Assembly (NCBI GenBank): GCA_947465645.1
Contig: CANIBQ010000009.1
Span: forward strand, 33,619 to 97,618
DNA length: 64,000 nucleotides
Origin: Acidobacteriota bacterium
GTDB taxonomy: Bacteria; Acidobacteriota; Vicinamibacteria; Vicinamibacterales; UBA2999
Direction of reading: 5' to 3'
Part shown: piece after piece, positions 37,210 to 45,207 of the stretch
Layout of the letters: every line of letters begins with the position of its first letter
Position numbering within the stretch: position 1 is the stretch's first letter
Made by a program: the position numbers and the translations under genes
Notes under the pieces: generated by a model
Databases searched by the model: none
Told to the model about the DNA's origin: nothing
The model's input: the letters and a program-made list of their open reading frames with translations, nothing else

Positions 37210-37602
37210 ATGAAAACACTGACGTTGATCGCGATGGCCCTCTCGACAGCGGCCCTCTCAACAGGCGTCCTCGCCACGGCCCCACTGGCCGCGCAGGCGC
37301 CTGCGACAGCCCCGGCCCAGCCCGCCGCCCAGGGGAATGCCGACGCCGGCAAGAAGCTCTACACGAGCGTCGGCTGCTACCAGTGCCACGGGTACGAAGG
37401 GCAAGGCGGGGCTGCTGGTCCGCGCCTGGCCCCGAAACCGATGGCGCTGGCTGCGTTTCTACGCTTCGTCCGCACCCCGCCCAACCAGATGCCGGGGTAC
37501 GGCCCGAAAATCCTCACCGACGCGCAGCTCACCGACATCCACGCCTACCTGGCCGCGCGTCCCGCGCCCGTACCGGTCGCGAAGATCCCCCTGCTTCAAT
37601 AG
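37210..37602 (+). CDS. Small exported cytochrome c
   Basis: 130 residues from ATG 37210. The signal peptide (MKTLTLIAMALSTAALSTGVL and on to about 30) and an Ala/Pro spacer precede one heme motif CYQCH (about residue 57) in SVGCYQCHGYEGQGG. The distal methionine candidate is in PPNQMPGYGPKIL. It would carry electrons in the periplasm. Its place 9 bases after the ThDP enzyme gene suggests it accepts electrons from, or is assembled with, that enzyme; this is inference. Confidence 0.88.
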   Translation: MKTLTLIAMALSTAALSTGVLATAPLAAQAPATAPAQPAAQGNADAGKKLYTSVGCYQCHGYEGQGGAAGPRLAPKPMALAAFLRFVRTPPNQMPGYGPKILTDAQLTDIHAYLAARPAPVPVAKIPLLQ

Positions 37603-37614
37603 GTCACGCTGTGA

Positions 37615-37659
37615 GGCAAGCCTTGTCAGGCTTGCCCGGCCGACCTGACAAGGTCGGCC
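37615..37659. repeat. Two adjacent hairpins with complementary loops
   Basis: Hairpin 1 has arms GGCAAGCC / GGCTTGCC with loop TTGTCA (37615-37636). Hairpin 2 has arms GGCCGACC / GGTCGGCC with loop TGACAA (37638-37659). Each has 8 perfect pairs, and the two 6-base loops are exact reverse complements. It could be a dispersed bipartite REP-like element or an RNA kissing-loop structure after the cytochrome gene. Confidence 0.75.
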
Positions 37660-37736
37660 CCACGGCAGCCGCCTCGCAACCTCAGCAGGCGGTAGTGGCC
37701 TTGTTCGTGCACTTCACGGATGACGTGGAGGTACGC

Positions 37737-38261
37737 ATGAAATCAATCTGGATAACCGCGGCCATCGTCATGGCCGTTGCCCCGGCCGCGTCGGCACAGG
37801 CACAGGCATCGAAGGACGCAAAAGCGAAACAGCCCGTCACCCTGCAAGGCTGCATCGTCGCGGGTCAGGACAAGGGGACGTTCGCGATGACCGGCGTCCA
37901 GGAAATCGCGGCCGCTTATGCCGTGACCGTTCCGTCAGAGGCGCACGGGCGCCGGGTCGTGTTCTGGCTCGATCGCCAGAAGGAGATCGCGACGCACGCC
38001 GGCCACAAGGTCGAAGTCAAAGGCCGCGTCACCGAGGTCATCGAGGGTGAAATCGAGCTGAAGGCCGGGTCCAAGAACGACGGCGCCCTGATGGTCGAGT
38101 TCGAGGGCCCCGGCAAGGACGTGCGGATCCCGAACTCGGTGATCGGCGCCGAGATCGGCACGAGCGGCCGCGTTGCCGCCGAGAAAAACGACATCAAGAC
38201 GTTCCTGATGAAGGTCGCCGTGGAGACCATCCGCCCGATCGACGGGGCGTGTCACCAGTAA
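37737..38261 (+). CDS. Small exported protein of unknown function
   Basis: 174 residues from ATG 37737, which has GGAGG (37727-37731) upstream. Signal peptide MKSIWITAAIVMAVAPAASA. The mature part starts with QPVTLQGCIVAGQDKGTF, recalling small exported acidobacterial proteins with one early cysteine. It continues as a small beta-rich domain (VVFWLDRQKEIATHAGHKVEVKGRVTEV) resembling an OB-like fold. A second cysteine at GACHQ near the end may pair with the first. The function is unknown. It follows the cytochrome gene after 134 bases of hairpin-rich DNA and overlaps the converging membrane protein gene by 10 bases. Confidence 0.7.
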   Translation: MKSIWITAAIVMAVAPAASAQAQASKDAKAKQPVTLQGCIVAGQDKGTFAMTGVQEIAAAYAVTVPSEAHGRRVVFWLDRQKEIATHAGHKVEVKGRVTEVIEGEIELKAGSKNDGALMVEFEGPGKDVRIPNSVIGAEIGTSGRVAAEKNDIKTFLMKVAVETIRPIDGACHQ

Positions 38262-38737
38262 GCGATCAACCGCCCCGCGGCGACCGCCGTCAGCCATGAA
38301 ACGAGCGACATGCCGCCGAACACGGCAAGCTGGCGCGTCTCGCGGGGCGACAGCTCACGGCTGCCGCGCGCCTGCCACGCGGGCAGCCGGCGCAGCAGCA
38401 GGACGTTGACGAGACCAACGGCAATCGCCGGAAATTTGATCAACAGGAAGGGATTGCCGGCGTAGTCGGTGGCGGTGGCGGTGAGCAGCGCCGCCCCGCT
38501 GGCGGCCGCGACGGTGAAGCCGGCGGCGGCCACGGGAGTCGCGGCGGCAGCGAGGGGCGCGATCGGTACCCGGCGCCAGAGCCCGATCAGGCGAAGGTCC
38601 AGGACCAGGACCGACCCGAACATCGCCGCGACGCCGAGCACGTGGGTGAGGTTGAGGATCGCGTATCCCCAGGGACCGGCGTCGCGCACGAGGCGCCCGA
38701 TCGCGGACGCCTCGAGCCACGACAGCACGTCGAACAC
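38252..38737 (-). CDS. Four-helix membrane protein (DUF6644-like)
   Basis: 161 residues, four predicted helices (about 22-48, 62-82, 92-112 and 135-158). LEASAIGRLVRDAGPWGYAILNLTHVLGVAAMFGS is typical of small membrane proteins sometimes found beside the HHS-motif exported proteins. Histidine in NLTHVLG and the tyrosine/arginine at the end could bind a cofactor; nothing is certain. The DUF6644 label is from memory of the pattern. It lies 48 bases downstream of the DUF6152 gene in the same direction, so a two-gene unit is likely. Confidence 0.7.
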   Translation of the reverse strand: MFDVLSWLEASAIGRLVRDAGPWGYAILNLTHVLGVAAMFGSVLVLDLRLIGLWRRVPIAPLAAAATPVAAAGFTVAAASGAALLTATATDYAGNPFLLIKFPAIAVGLVNVLLLRRLPAWQARGSRELSPRETRQLAVFGGMSLVSWLTAVAAGRLIAYW

Positions 38738-38785
38738 GCAGCGGTGACCTGAAAAACTACGGTCTGAAGAGACTCTGCGCCGGGG

Positions 38786-39181
38786 TTACTGGCGGTCGGG
38801 GTAGACGTTGAACACGCGGCTGTTCCACGTCACGCGCTCGGTCTTGACCTCGAACTTGTTCGCGGTCTGGTGACGATGGCCGTGAACGGTGACCGTAGCG
38901 CCGAGGGGAATGATGCCCTCTTTCAAGCCCGCGCGCTCGGTACGTGCCGGCGGGGCCATGACCACGTCCCACACCTGGCCGTTGACGCGAACCTTCATCG
39001 TGGCGTGCGGGCCCGCGAGGCTGACCGGCACTTCGACCGTCCCGGTGATCTCGAATTCCTTGTCGAAGTAGCCGCCCCACCCGTGGTGAGCGCTGACCGG
39101 CTGCGGCGAGAGGATCACGAGTGCGACGAGCGCTCCCCCGGCGAGCGCGGTAAGAGACCGGCGTAATGACTGATGATTCAT
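38786..39181 (-). CDS. Exported DUF6152-type (HHG-motif) protein
   Basis: 131 residues from ATG 39181, which has AGGAGG at good distance; longer frames upstream lack support. The signal peptide ends ...SPQPVSA and the mature chain begins HHGWGGYFDKEFEITGTV, matching the paralogues at 14150 and 62909. A single beta-rich domain holds NGQVWDVVMAPPAR, IPLGATVTVHGHRH and EVKTERVTW. Mature N-terminal His-His and GHRH could chelate metal (inference). It is followed by a four-helix membrane protein gene. Confidence 0.8.
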   Translation of the reverse strand: MNHQSLRRSLTALAGGALVALVILSPQPVSAHHGWGGYFDKEFEITGTVEVPVSLAGPHATMKVRVNGQVWDVVMAPPARTERAGLKEGIIPLGATVTVHGHRHQTANKFEVKTERVTWNSRVFNVYPDRQ

Positions 39182-39215
39182 TCCTGACCTCCTCGTGCTG
39201 TGCTGTCTGGTAGGT

Positions 39216-39791
39216 TCATGCGCGCCCGGCGAACTCACGGGTCTCCGTGTGCACCTTGACCCGCTCTCCTTCTTTGACGAAGAGCGGGACACGGATTTCG
39301 AGACCGGTCTCGAGCGTCGCGGCCTTGGTGACCCCGCCGCTGGCAGTATCGCCCCGGACGCCCGGCTCGGTGTGCGTCACCGTGAGCTCGACGTGCGGGG
39401 GAAACTGGATGCCGATGGGCCGTCCGTTGAATTTCTGGATCTGGACGAGCAGGTTGTCAGCCAGCAGATGGCGGTCGTCTCCGACCACGTCAGGACCGAG
39501 GGAGACCGTGTCGAAGGTCTCCTGGTCCATGAAGTTGAACCCGCTGCTGTCCGTGTACAGGTAGGTGGCCGGCTCGACGACCAGGTCCGGCTCCTTGAAT
39601 TTCTCGCCGGCCTTGAATGTTCTGTCGAAAACGGCGCGGGTGATCAGGTTGCGCATCTTGATACGCACCAGAGTCTGCCCACCGCGCGCCGTTGGTTTGG
39701 AAACCTCGACATCGAGGCAGTGGTAAGGGGCGTCTTCGTACTCGAAGAACATCTTTCGCTTGATGCTGATCGCTTCGATCACGCCTGCCAT
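39216..39791 (-). CDS. Elongation factor P family protein, EfpL/YeiP-like loop
   Basis: 191 residues, three OB-like domains as in EF-P. The factor binds stalled ribosomes between P and E sites and helps form difficult peptide bonds (polyproline). The tip loop of domain I reads SKPTARGGQTLVR. Canonical EF-P has a PGKG-type loop with the modified lysine or arginine, while SPTARGAATL is typical of the paralogue YeiP/EfpL, so the loop is EfpL-like with an arginine. The rest (YLYTDSSGFNFMD, ATLETGLEIRVPLFVKEGERVKVHTETREF) is common to both. It lies 10 bases after the cold-shock gene, an operon of two translation-related genes. Confidence 0.88.
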   Translation of the reverse strand: MAGVIEAISIKRKMFFEYEDAPYHCLDVEVSKPTARGGQTLVRIKMRNLITRAVFDRTFKAGEKFKEPDLVVEPATYLYTDSSGFNFMDQETFDTVSLGPDVVGDDRHLLADNLLVQIQKFNGRPIGIQFPPHVELTVTHTEPGVRGDTASGGVTKAATLETGLEIRVPLFVKEGERVKVHTETREFAGRA

Positions 39792-39801
39792 GAGGCGCCT
39801 G

Positions 39802-40005
39802 TTATTCCGGCTTCACGTTCTCGGCGCGGGGACCCTTCGGACCCTGACCGACCGTGAAGGACACATTCTGCCCCTCCCGCAAATCATCGAACCGCGCGCC
39901 GGTGCAGGCGGACTGATGGAAGAAGTACTCCGTCCCATCAGACGTTGCGATGAATCCAAAACCCTTGTCCGTGATGCGCTTGATTGTTCCAGTCGTCGAT
40001 GCCAT
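39802..40005 (-). CDS. Cold shock protein, CspA family
   Basis: 67 residues. The cold-shock domain has RNP1 KGFGFI and RNP2-like YFFHQS, followed by FDDLREGQNVSFTVGQGPKGPRAENV. It binds single-stranded RNA/DNA and melts mRNA structure. The RNP2 segment has FFHQS in place of the more usual VFVHFS, still with stacking aromatics. The first gene of a pair with the EF-P-like gene. The 243 bases upstream are shared with the divergent chemosensory cluster, and a long 5' leader, usual for csp genes, would fit there. Confidence 0.95.
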   Translation of the reverse strand: MASTTGTIKRITDKGFGFIATSDGTEYFFHQSACTGARFDDLREGQNVSFTVGQGPKGPRAENVKPE

Positions 40006-40248
40006 GTCGTCTCGCCTCTAATGTAGTGAGCTCAGCCGTGAGCCGCAGTGACCAAGCTATCAGTGTCGCACCTTTATGCCCCCGCGGCACGAATAAGATC
40101 GCAAACGCCTGTTCCGGCCCGGGACCCCTTCACAGTTCGGCAAATTTCCTCAGCAATTCGACTCATGGCCGAGCTGGCGTCAGCCGATACGAGCACTATA
40201 CTTACCCTCTTGTCCTGACTCTCGCGAGGCGTGCCGCACGGTTTCCCT

Positions 40249-40620
40249 ATGTCCAGGATCCTGATTGTCGACGACTCCCCCACCATCCGCCGGATGGTCA
40301 AGGCGTCGCTGAGTGCCCTCCCCGGGGCGGCGTTCAGCGAGGCCGCCAGCGGCCTCGAAGCGATCGAGTCGCTGGCGCTCGGTCCGATCGACATGATGGT
40401 GCTCGACCTCAACATGCCGGATATGCACGGGATCGAAGTGCTGACGTTCATCCGCGCGCATCGCGCCTACCAGGCCTTGCCGGTCGTCGTACTCACCACG
40501 CGCGGCGACGATGACAGCCGCGAAGCCGCGCTCAAGGCCGGCGCCACCCGCTACCTCACCAAACCCTTCGCCCCCCAGGTCCTGGCCTCGCACGCGCGGG
40601 AGCTGCTCGCCATTGTCTGA
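40249..40620 (+). CDS. CheY-like response regulator at head of chemosensory cluster
   Basis: 123 residues from ATG 40249 (a GTG at 40231 would add six residues). A lone receiver domain: acidic pair in LIVDDSPTIRR, phospho-acceptor Asp in MMVLDLNMPDMHG (about residue 52), Thr in VVLTTRG and Lys in YLTKPF. It would be phosphorylated by the CheA encoded next, with which it overlaps by 8 bases. There is no output domain, so it acts by protein contact or as a phosphate sink. A TATACT box at 40197-40202 is a possible -10 element but has a weak -35. Confidence 0.92.
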   Translation: MSRILIVDDSPTIRRMVKASLSALPGAAFSEAASGLEAIESLALGPIDMMVLDLNMPDMHGIEVLTFIRAHRAYQALPVVVLTTRGDDDSREAALKAGATRYLTKPFAPQVLASHARELLAIV

Positions 40621-42559
40621 CCAGGATTCGTTCCGCACGCGCTTCCTCGACGATTACGTCGCCGAGTGCGAGGACCACCTGGCCGCGCTCCGCCGGACGA
40701 TGATGACGCTCGACGGCTACCTCGAGACCGGGCTGCCGGCGCCGGTCGTCGAAGAGCTGTTCCGGCGCTTCCACTCGCTGAAGGGCATTTCCGGCATGGT
40801 CGAATTTCGCGAGGCCGAGGCGCTGGCCCACGAATCGGAAAGCTACCTGCGCGCGCTGCAGAAGGCACAGACCACGCTCTCCCCCGATGGCGTCCAGGCG
40901 CTGATCGACGGCAGCCGCACCTTCGACCGCCTGCTGGAGACGTTCCGCCAGCAGCAGCCCCCGCCTGACGTCTCGCCGCTGCTGGCGCGGCTGGCCCGCC
41001 TGGTCGCGGGCACTGCCGACGTGGCCCCATCCGCACCGCAGGGCGCCGCTGTGCAAACCTGGCAGGTCTCCTTCACGCCGCGGCCCGACCTCCAGGCGCG
41101 CGGCGTCACCGTCAACACCGTCCGGCAGCGCCTGGAGTCCGCCGGGGAAATCCTCGAAGTGACACCGCAGGTGTCCGCGGAGGGCGGGGTGCGCTTCGAT
41201 TTCATCCTGCGCGCGCGCGTTGACGCCGCGACGCTCGAGACCTGGACCAGGGACGGGATGACCCATGCCGCGGCGGCCGCGGCGCCAGACACCACTCCTG
41301 CCCCGGTGCCATCGGCCCCGGCGCCGGGCGCGGGCGATGCCGCGAGCCGGACGCACTACGTGCGCGTGGACCTCGCGCGTCTCGACGACCTGATGCGCCT
41401 GATCGCGGACGTCGTGATCACCCGCGCCCGGCTGCAGTCCGCTACGGCGCGCGTCGAGGCAATCCTGCCGGCGAGCGACTGGCGAGCGATCCAGGAACAG
41501 GGCCTGGCTTTGGAGCGCCATGTCCGCGACCTGCGCGACGCGGTGATGCGCATCCGCCTCGTCCAGGTCGGCGAAATTTTCGAGCGCATGCCGCTGGTGG
41601 TGCGCGATCTCGCCCGCGACGCGCGCAAGCAGGTGCGGCTCGACGTCGAGGGACAGACCACCGAGATCGACAAGTACCTCACCGAACGGCTGATGGATCC
41701 CCTGCTGCACCTGGTGCGCAACGCGATCAGCCACGGGATCGAGGCGCCCGAGGAACGGGCCGCCCACGGCAAGCCCGCGGAGGCGACCATCCGGCTCCGG
41801 GCGTCGAACGTCGGCGACACGGTGATCATCCAGGTGTCCGACGACGGCCGCGGCATCGATCGGCTCCGGGTCGCCTCGCGCGCGCGCGAAGCGGGGCTCG
41901 ACGCGACGCCCGACGTCACCGACAACCGGGCGCTGCTCGAGCTGATCTGCGCGCCCGGCTTCTCGACCCGCGTCGAAGCGGATCGCGGCAGCGGCCGCGG
42001 CGTCGGCATGGCGGTCGTGAAGAAGGCGGTGCAGGAGCTCGGCGGCACGCTCGCGGTGGACAGCACGGCCGGCGAAGGCACGACCTTCACCATGACGCTG
42101 CCGTTGACGCTGGCGATCACCGACGCATTGCTCGCGTCGGTCGGCGGCCGGCTGTTCGCGATCCCGCAGGCCTCGGTGCAGGAACTGATCGAAGTGGACG
42201 GCACGACCGTCCGGCAGCTGGAAGGCGGCGAGATCATGCCGTATCGCGCCGGCGTGCTGCCACTGGTCCGGCTGGCGACGCTGTTTGGCATCGACGCGGC
42301 GCCGCGCGACGCGCACCACGCCTTCGTCATCGGCGCGGGCCTCGAGAGCGTCGGGCTGGTGGTCGATCGCATCGTCGGCCAGCGCGAGGTGGTGGTGCGG
42401 GCGCTGACGGATCCGTTCATCCGCGTCGAGGGCATCAGCGGCGCCACCGAGCTCGGCGACGGTCACGCGGTCCTGATCCTGGACGTGCCGGCGTTGCTCG
42501 CCCAGGCACGGCATGCAGGCGGCGTGGCCCGGGTGCATGCACCGTCGGGGATCATGTGA
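40613..42559 (+). CDS. cheA: Chemotaxis histidine kinase CheA
   Basis: 648 residues from TTG 40613, inside the upstream receiver gene's end. The P1/Hpt domain has the phosphorylated His54 in RRFHSLKGISG. A variable linker (about 115-240) includes a possible response-regulator-binding beta domain (VQTWQVSFTPRPDLQARGV). The P3 dimerisation domain starts near HYVRVDLARLDDLMRLIADV. The P4 kinase has HLVRNAISHGIE, DDGRGID and GRGVGMAVVKKAVQ. The P5/CheW-like end (about 510-640) has AIPQASVQELIEVDG. It autophosphorylates at His54 under MCP control and passes phosphate to CheY and CheB. All catalytic boxes seem intact. Confidence 0.95.
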   Translation: MSDQDSFRTRFLDDYVAECEDHLAALRRTMMTLDGYLETGLPAPVVEELFRRFHSLKGISGMVEFREAEALAHESESYLRALQKAQTTLSPDGVQALIDGSRTFDRLLETFRQQQPPPDVSPLLARLARLVAGTADVAPSAPQGAAVQTWQVSFTPRPDLQARGVTVNTVRQRLESAGEILEVTPQVSAEGGVRFDFILRARVDAATLETWTRDGMTHAAAAAAPDTTPAPVPSAPAPGAGDAASRTHYVRVDLARLDDLMRLIADVVITRARLQSATARVEAILPASDWRAIQEQGLALERHVRDLRDAVMRIRLVQVGEIFERMPLVVRDLARDARKQVRLDVEGQTTEIDKYLTERLMDPLLHLVRNAISHGIEAPEERAAHGKPAEATIRLRASNVGDTVIIQVSDDGRGIDRLRVASRAREAGLDATPDVTDNRALLELICAPGFSTRVEADRGSGRGVGMAVVKKAVQELGGTLAVDSTAGEGTTFTMTLPLTLAITDALLASVGGRLFAIPQASVQELIEVDGTTVRQLEGGEIMPYRAGVLPLVRLATLFGIDAAPRDAHHAFVIGAGLESVGLVVDRIVGQREVVVRALTDPFIRVEGISGATELGDGHAVLILDVPALLAQARHAGGVARVHAPSGIM

Positions 42560-43056
42560 TGGAGGCGGCACCGATGACGCAGACGCCCCGCGCGCGCGAC
42601 TCGTACATCCTGTTCACGCTCGCGGGCACCAGCTACGCGATGCCGAGCCCGGACGTGCGCCACATCGAGATGGTCGACCAGGTGACGGCGGTCCCCAACG
42701 CCCCGGCGTTCGTGGACGGCGTCGTCTTCTCGCGCGGGCAGGTGGTCCCGGTCGTGAACCTCCGCGCGAGGTTCGGGTTCGCGCGCGCGCCGTACGACGA
42801 GCGCACGCGGCTGCTGGTCGTGCACGCGGACGGCCGGACGGTCGGCCTGGTGGCCGACACGGCGCGCGAGTTCATCACCATCGCGGCGTCGCAGATTCAT
42901 CCGCCGCACGACGCGCTCCGCGACGTCAGCGCCGCCTACCTCTCGGGCATCGCCACCATCGGCGATCGCATGGTGCTGGTGCTCGACACCGCGGAAATTC
43001 TGAGATCGACCGGCGGGCTGGGCGAAGCGGTCGCGGCGCCCCCCGCTCATTCGTGA
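42559..43056 (+). CDS. cheW: CheW coupling protein
   Basis: 165 residues from ATG 42559, whose A is the last base of the cheA TGA stop; a GTG at 42556 is an alternative. The CheW domain shows DSYILFTLAGTSYAMPSPDVRHIEMV, VPNAPAFVDGVVFSRGQVVPVVNLRARFG and SAAYLSGIATIGDRMVLVLDTAEIL. It links the MCP array to CheA. A short Ala/Pro tail ends the chain. Translation is probably coupled to cheA. Confidence 0.93.
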   Translation: MEAAPMTQTPRARDSYILFTLAGTSYAMPSPDVRHIEMVDQVTAVPNAPAFVDGVVFSRGQVVPVVNLRARFGFARAPYDERTRLLVVHADGRTVGLVADTAREFITIAASQIHPPHDALRDVSAAYLSGIATIGDRMVLVLDTAEILRSTGGLGEAVAAPPAHS

Positions 43057-43076
43057 ACGACATAAGGAGAATAGTG

Positions 43077-43460
43077 ATGGCAGCTCGCAGCAGACCGGCA
43101 GGCGGGATTAACGGCGCGCACAGCCTTCCGCTCGACACCGCGGTCGTCCGGAACGAAGCGGGGTTGATCAGCCATGCCGCCGCCGCGATCGCGAAGATCG
43201 CGGACGAGGTTTCGGAAGGCGCGGACACGCAGATGCGCTCGCTCGACGAAGCGCTCAGCGGCATCAACCAGATGGCCGCCTCGCTGAGGGAGACGGCCAC
43301 CCAGGCTGAATCGGTCGCGTCGTCATCCGAGGAGCTGGTGTCGACCATCAACGAGGTCGCCGCATCGGTGGAACAGGTGTCGGCGAACACCGTCACCCTC
43401 GCCTCGGCTGCCGAGGAGACCGCCAGCGCCAGCCTCGAGAGCCGCGCGTCGATCCAGTAG
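43077..43460 (+). CDS. N-terminal part of soluble methyl-accepting chemotaxis protein, frameshifted
   Basis: 127 residues from ATG 43077, with AAGGAGA upstream. There is no membrane segment and no sensor domain: after about 25 polar residues the chain is coiled coil with repeating A-S-x-E-E, S-x-x-Q-x-x-A patterns ([21 protein letters not shown]). It ends at TAG 43458-43460. One base later the +1 frame continues the same coiled coil ([16 protein letters not shown]), so this is the front of a single gene of about 707 residues interrupted by one extra base. A sequencing error, a true mutation or recoding remain possible. Confidence 0.75.
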   Translation: MAARSRPAGGINGAHSLPLDTAVVRNEAGLISHAAAAIAKIADEVSEGADTQMRSLDEALSGINQMAASLRETATQAESVASSSEELVSTINEVAASVEQVSANTVTLASAAEETASASLESRASIQ

Positions 43461-43482
43461 CGTCACCACGGCGACCGAGGAC

Positions 43483-45201
43483 ATGGCCACGGCCACCGAG
43501 GAGGTGACCGCGTCGATGGTCGAGATGGCCGCGTCGATCAAGAGCGTGGCCGCCGACACCGACACCCTGGTGTCGTCGCTGAACGAGTCGGCGGCGGGCA
43601 TCGAGGAGATGACCCGCTCGGTCAAGGGCGTCGCCGGCAACGCCGTCGATTTTGCGAGCTCCGCCGAAGAGACTGCGTCATCGATCAACGAGATGGCGGC
43701 CTCGATCGAGGAGGTCACGGCGATGACCGACAAGCTCGGCACCTCGGTCGATCAGACCGCGACCGCGATGGAGCAGATGTCGCGCTCGATCAGCGCCGTC
43801 GCCGCCAACGGGCAGCGCATCTCCCACGCGACGCTGGCCGCGGCGGCCAGCGCGACGCAGATGGACCGCTCGATCGAGTCGGTCGCCGGCCTCTCCCGGC
43901 GGGCCGACGAGATCACCCGGCGCGTCGGACGGGACGCCGAGGAAGGGGGCGGCACCATCCGCCGCTCGATCCAGGGGATCGCGCGGCTGCGTGAATCGAT
44001 GGTGCACTCCGCGACGGTGATGCGCGAGATGGGCCGCCGCACCGACGAAATCTCCAGCATCGTCGGCACCATCAACCTGATCGCGGAGCGCACCAACCTG
44101 CTGTCGCTCAACGCGTCGATCGAGGCGGCGCGCGCCGGCGACGCGGGACGCGGCTTCGCGGTCGTGGCCGAGGAAATCCGCAACCTGGCAGACCGTTCGG
44201 CGAAAGCCACGTCGGATATCGCCGCGATCATCAAGGCGCTCCAGGACGTGGCCAAGGACGCCGTCACGGCGACCTCGGACGGGCTGCGTGTCGCCGAAGA
44301 CAGCAACAGCCTCGCGGAGACCGGCGCGACCGGCCTGCAGAAGATCCTCGGCGGCATCACCGAGACGACCGAGATCGTCTCGCAGATTGCCCGCGCCACC
44401 GACGAGCAGCGCACGGCCGCCAAGGATGTCGTCCAGGCGATCGCCACCTCGACCGACCAGGCCAAGCAGGTGGCGGCGGCGACCGCCGAACAGGCCAGCG
44501 CGGCGACCGGCATCACGCAGGCGACCGCGCAGATGCGCAAGACGGCGCAGGAAGTGGTCAAGGCGATGGGCGAGCAGGGGCGCGCGTCCCGGGACATTCT
44601 CAAGGCCGCCCAGAACACGACCGCGCTCGCCGATGAAGTCCGACGGGCCACATCCGAACAGGCGCGCACGGCGTCGCAGCTCGCGGCGGCCGCCGACTCG
44701 ATGCGGCGCGGCGCCGCGGCCACCTCCCATGCGCTCGCCGAGCAGAGCGCTTCCGGCGAAGAGATCTCGCGTGCCGCGGCGGGGCTGTCGAAGACGGCGA
44801 CCGGGGTCAGCCGCGCCATGGCCGAGCAGGCCAAGGCCTCCCAGGAGGTCGCGGGCGCCGCGACCAGCATGCGCCAGCAGACGGAGCAAGCGGCCAAGGC
44901 CCTCAAGGAGCAGGCACGCGCAATGCGCGACATGCTCACGGCCGCCAACAGCACGGCCAAGCAGATCAAGCTGATCACCATGGCCAACCGCGAGCACTCG
45001 ACCGTGGCCGGCCGCTTCGTCACCGTGCTGCGCGACATCCGCGACATCACCGAGCGCAACGCGCGCGGCGTGAGGCAGACGCGGGGCACGACCGGCGAAC
45101 TGGTCGAGCGCGCGGCCGCGCTCACCTCGGTGATGGACAACGCCACGCTCAACGTGCGCGGCGGCAATGGGCGGCCCAACGGCGCCAACGGGAAACGTTA
45201 G
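43483..45201 (+). CDS. Methyl-accepting chemotaxis protein signalling domain (continuation after frameshift)
   Basis: 572 residues from ATG 43483, though coding similarity begins at 43459. A very long coiled coil holds the hairpin-tip signature [48 protein letters not shown] in total (about residues 185-235), which binds CheA and CheW. After the tip, repeats such as [30 protein letters not shown] extend some 330 residues, longer than the arm before the tip. The receptor is cytoplasmic and needs a partner for sensing. No NWETF-type CheR tether is present at the C-terminus. Confidence 0.85.
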   Translation: MATATEEVTASMVEMAASIKSVAADTDTLVSSLNESAAGIEEMTRSVKGVAGNAVDFASSAEETASSINEMAASIEEVTAMTDKLGTSVDQTATAMEQMSRSISAVAANGQRISHATLAAAASATQMDRSIESVAGLSRRADEITRRVGRDAEEGGGTIRRSIQGIARLRESMVHSATVMREMGRRTDEISSIVGTINLIAERTNLLSLNASIEAARAGDAGRGFAVVAEEIRNLADRSAKATSDIAAIIKALQDVAKDAVTATSDGLRVAEDSNSLAETGATGLQKILGGITETTEIVSQIARATDEQRTAAKDVVQAIATSTDQAKQVAAATAEQASAATGITQATAQMRKTAQEVVKAMGEQGRASRDILKAAQNTTALADEVRRATSEQARTASQLAAAADSMRRGAAATSHALAEQSASGEEISRAAAGLSKTATGVSRAMAEQAKASQEVAGAATSMRQQTEQAAKALKEQARAMRDMLTAANSTAKQIKLITMANREHSTVAGRFVTVLRDIRDITERNARGVRQTRGTTGELVERAAALTSVMDNATLNVRGGNGRPNGANGKR

Positions 45202-45207
45202 GGACAC

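Noticed and set aside
40183..40190. GCCGATAC as a flagellar sigma-28 -10 box before the chemosensory cluster
   Set aside because: No TAAAGTTT-like -35 element lies at the required distance.
42513..43076. Frame running into the MCP start from within cheW
   Set aside because: It is the wrong frame of cheW; ATG 43077 has a good ribosome-binding site.
43450..43470. Programmed +1 frameshift like that of release factor 2
   Set aside because: CAG-TAG-C lacks the slippery CUU and the upstream stimulatory Shine-Dalgarno spacing; a simple indel or sequencing error is likelier.
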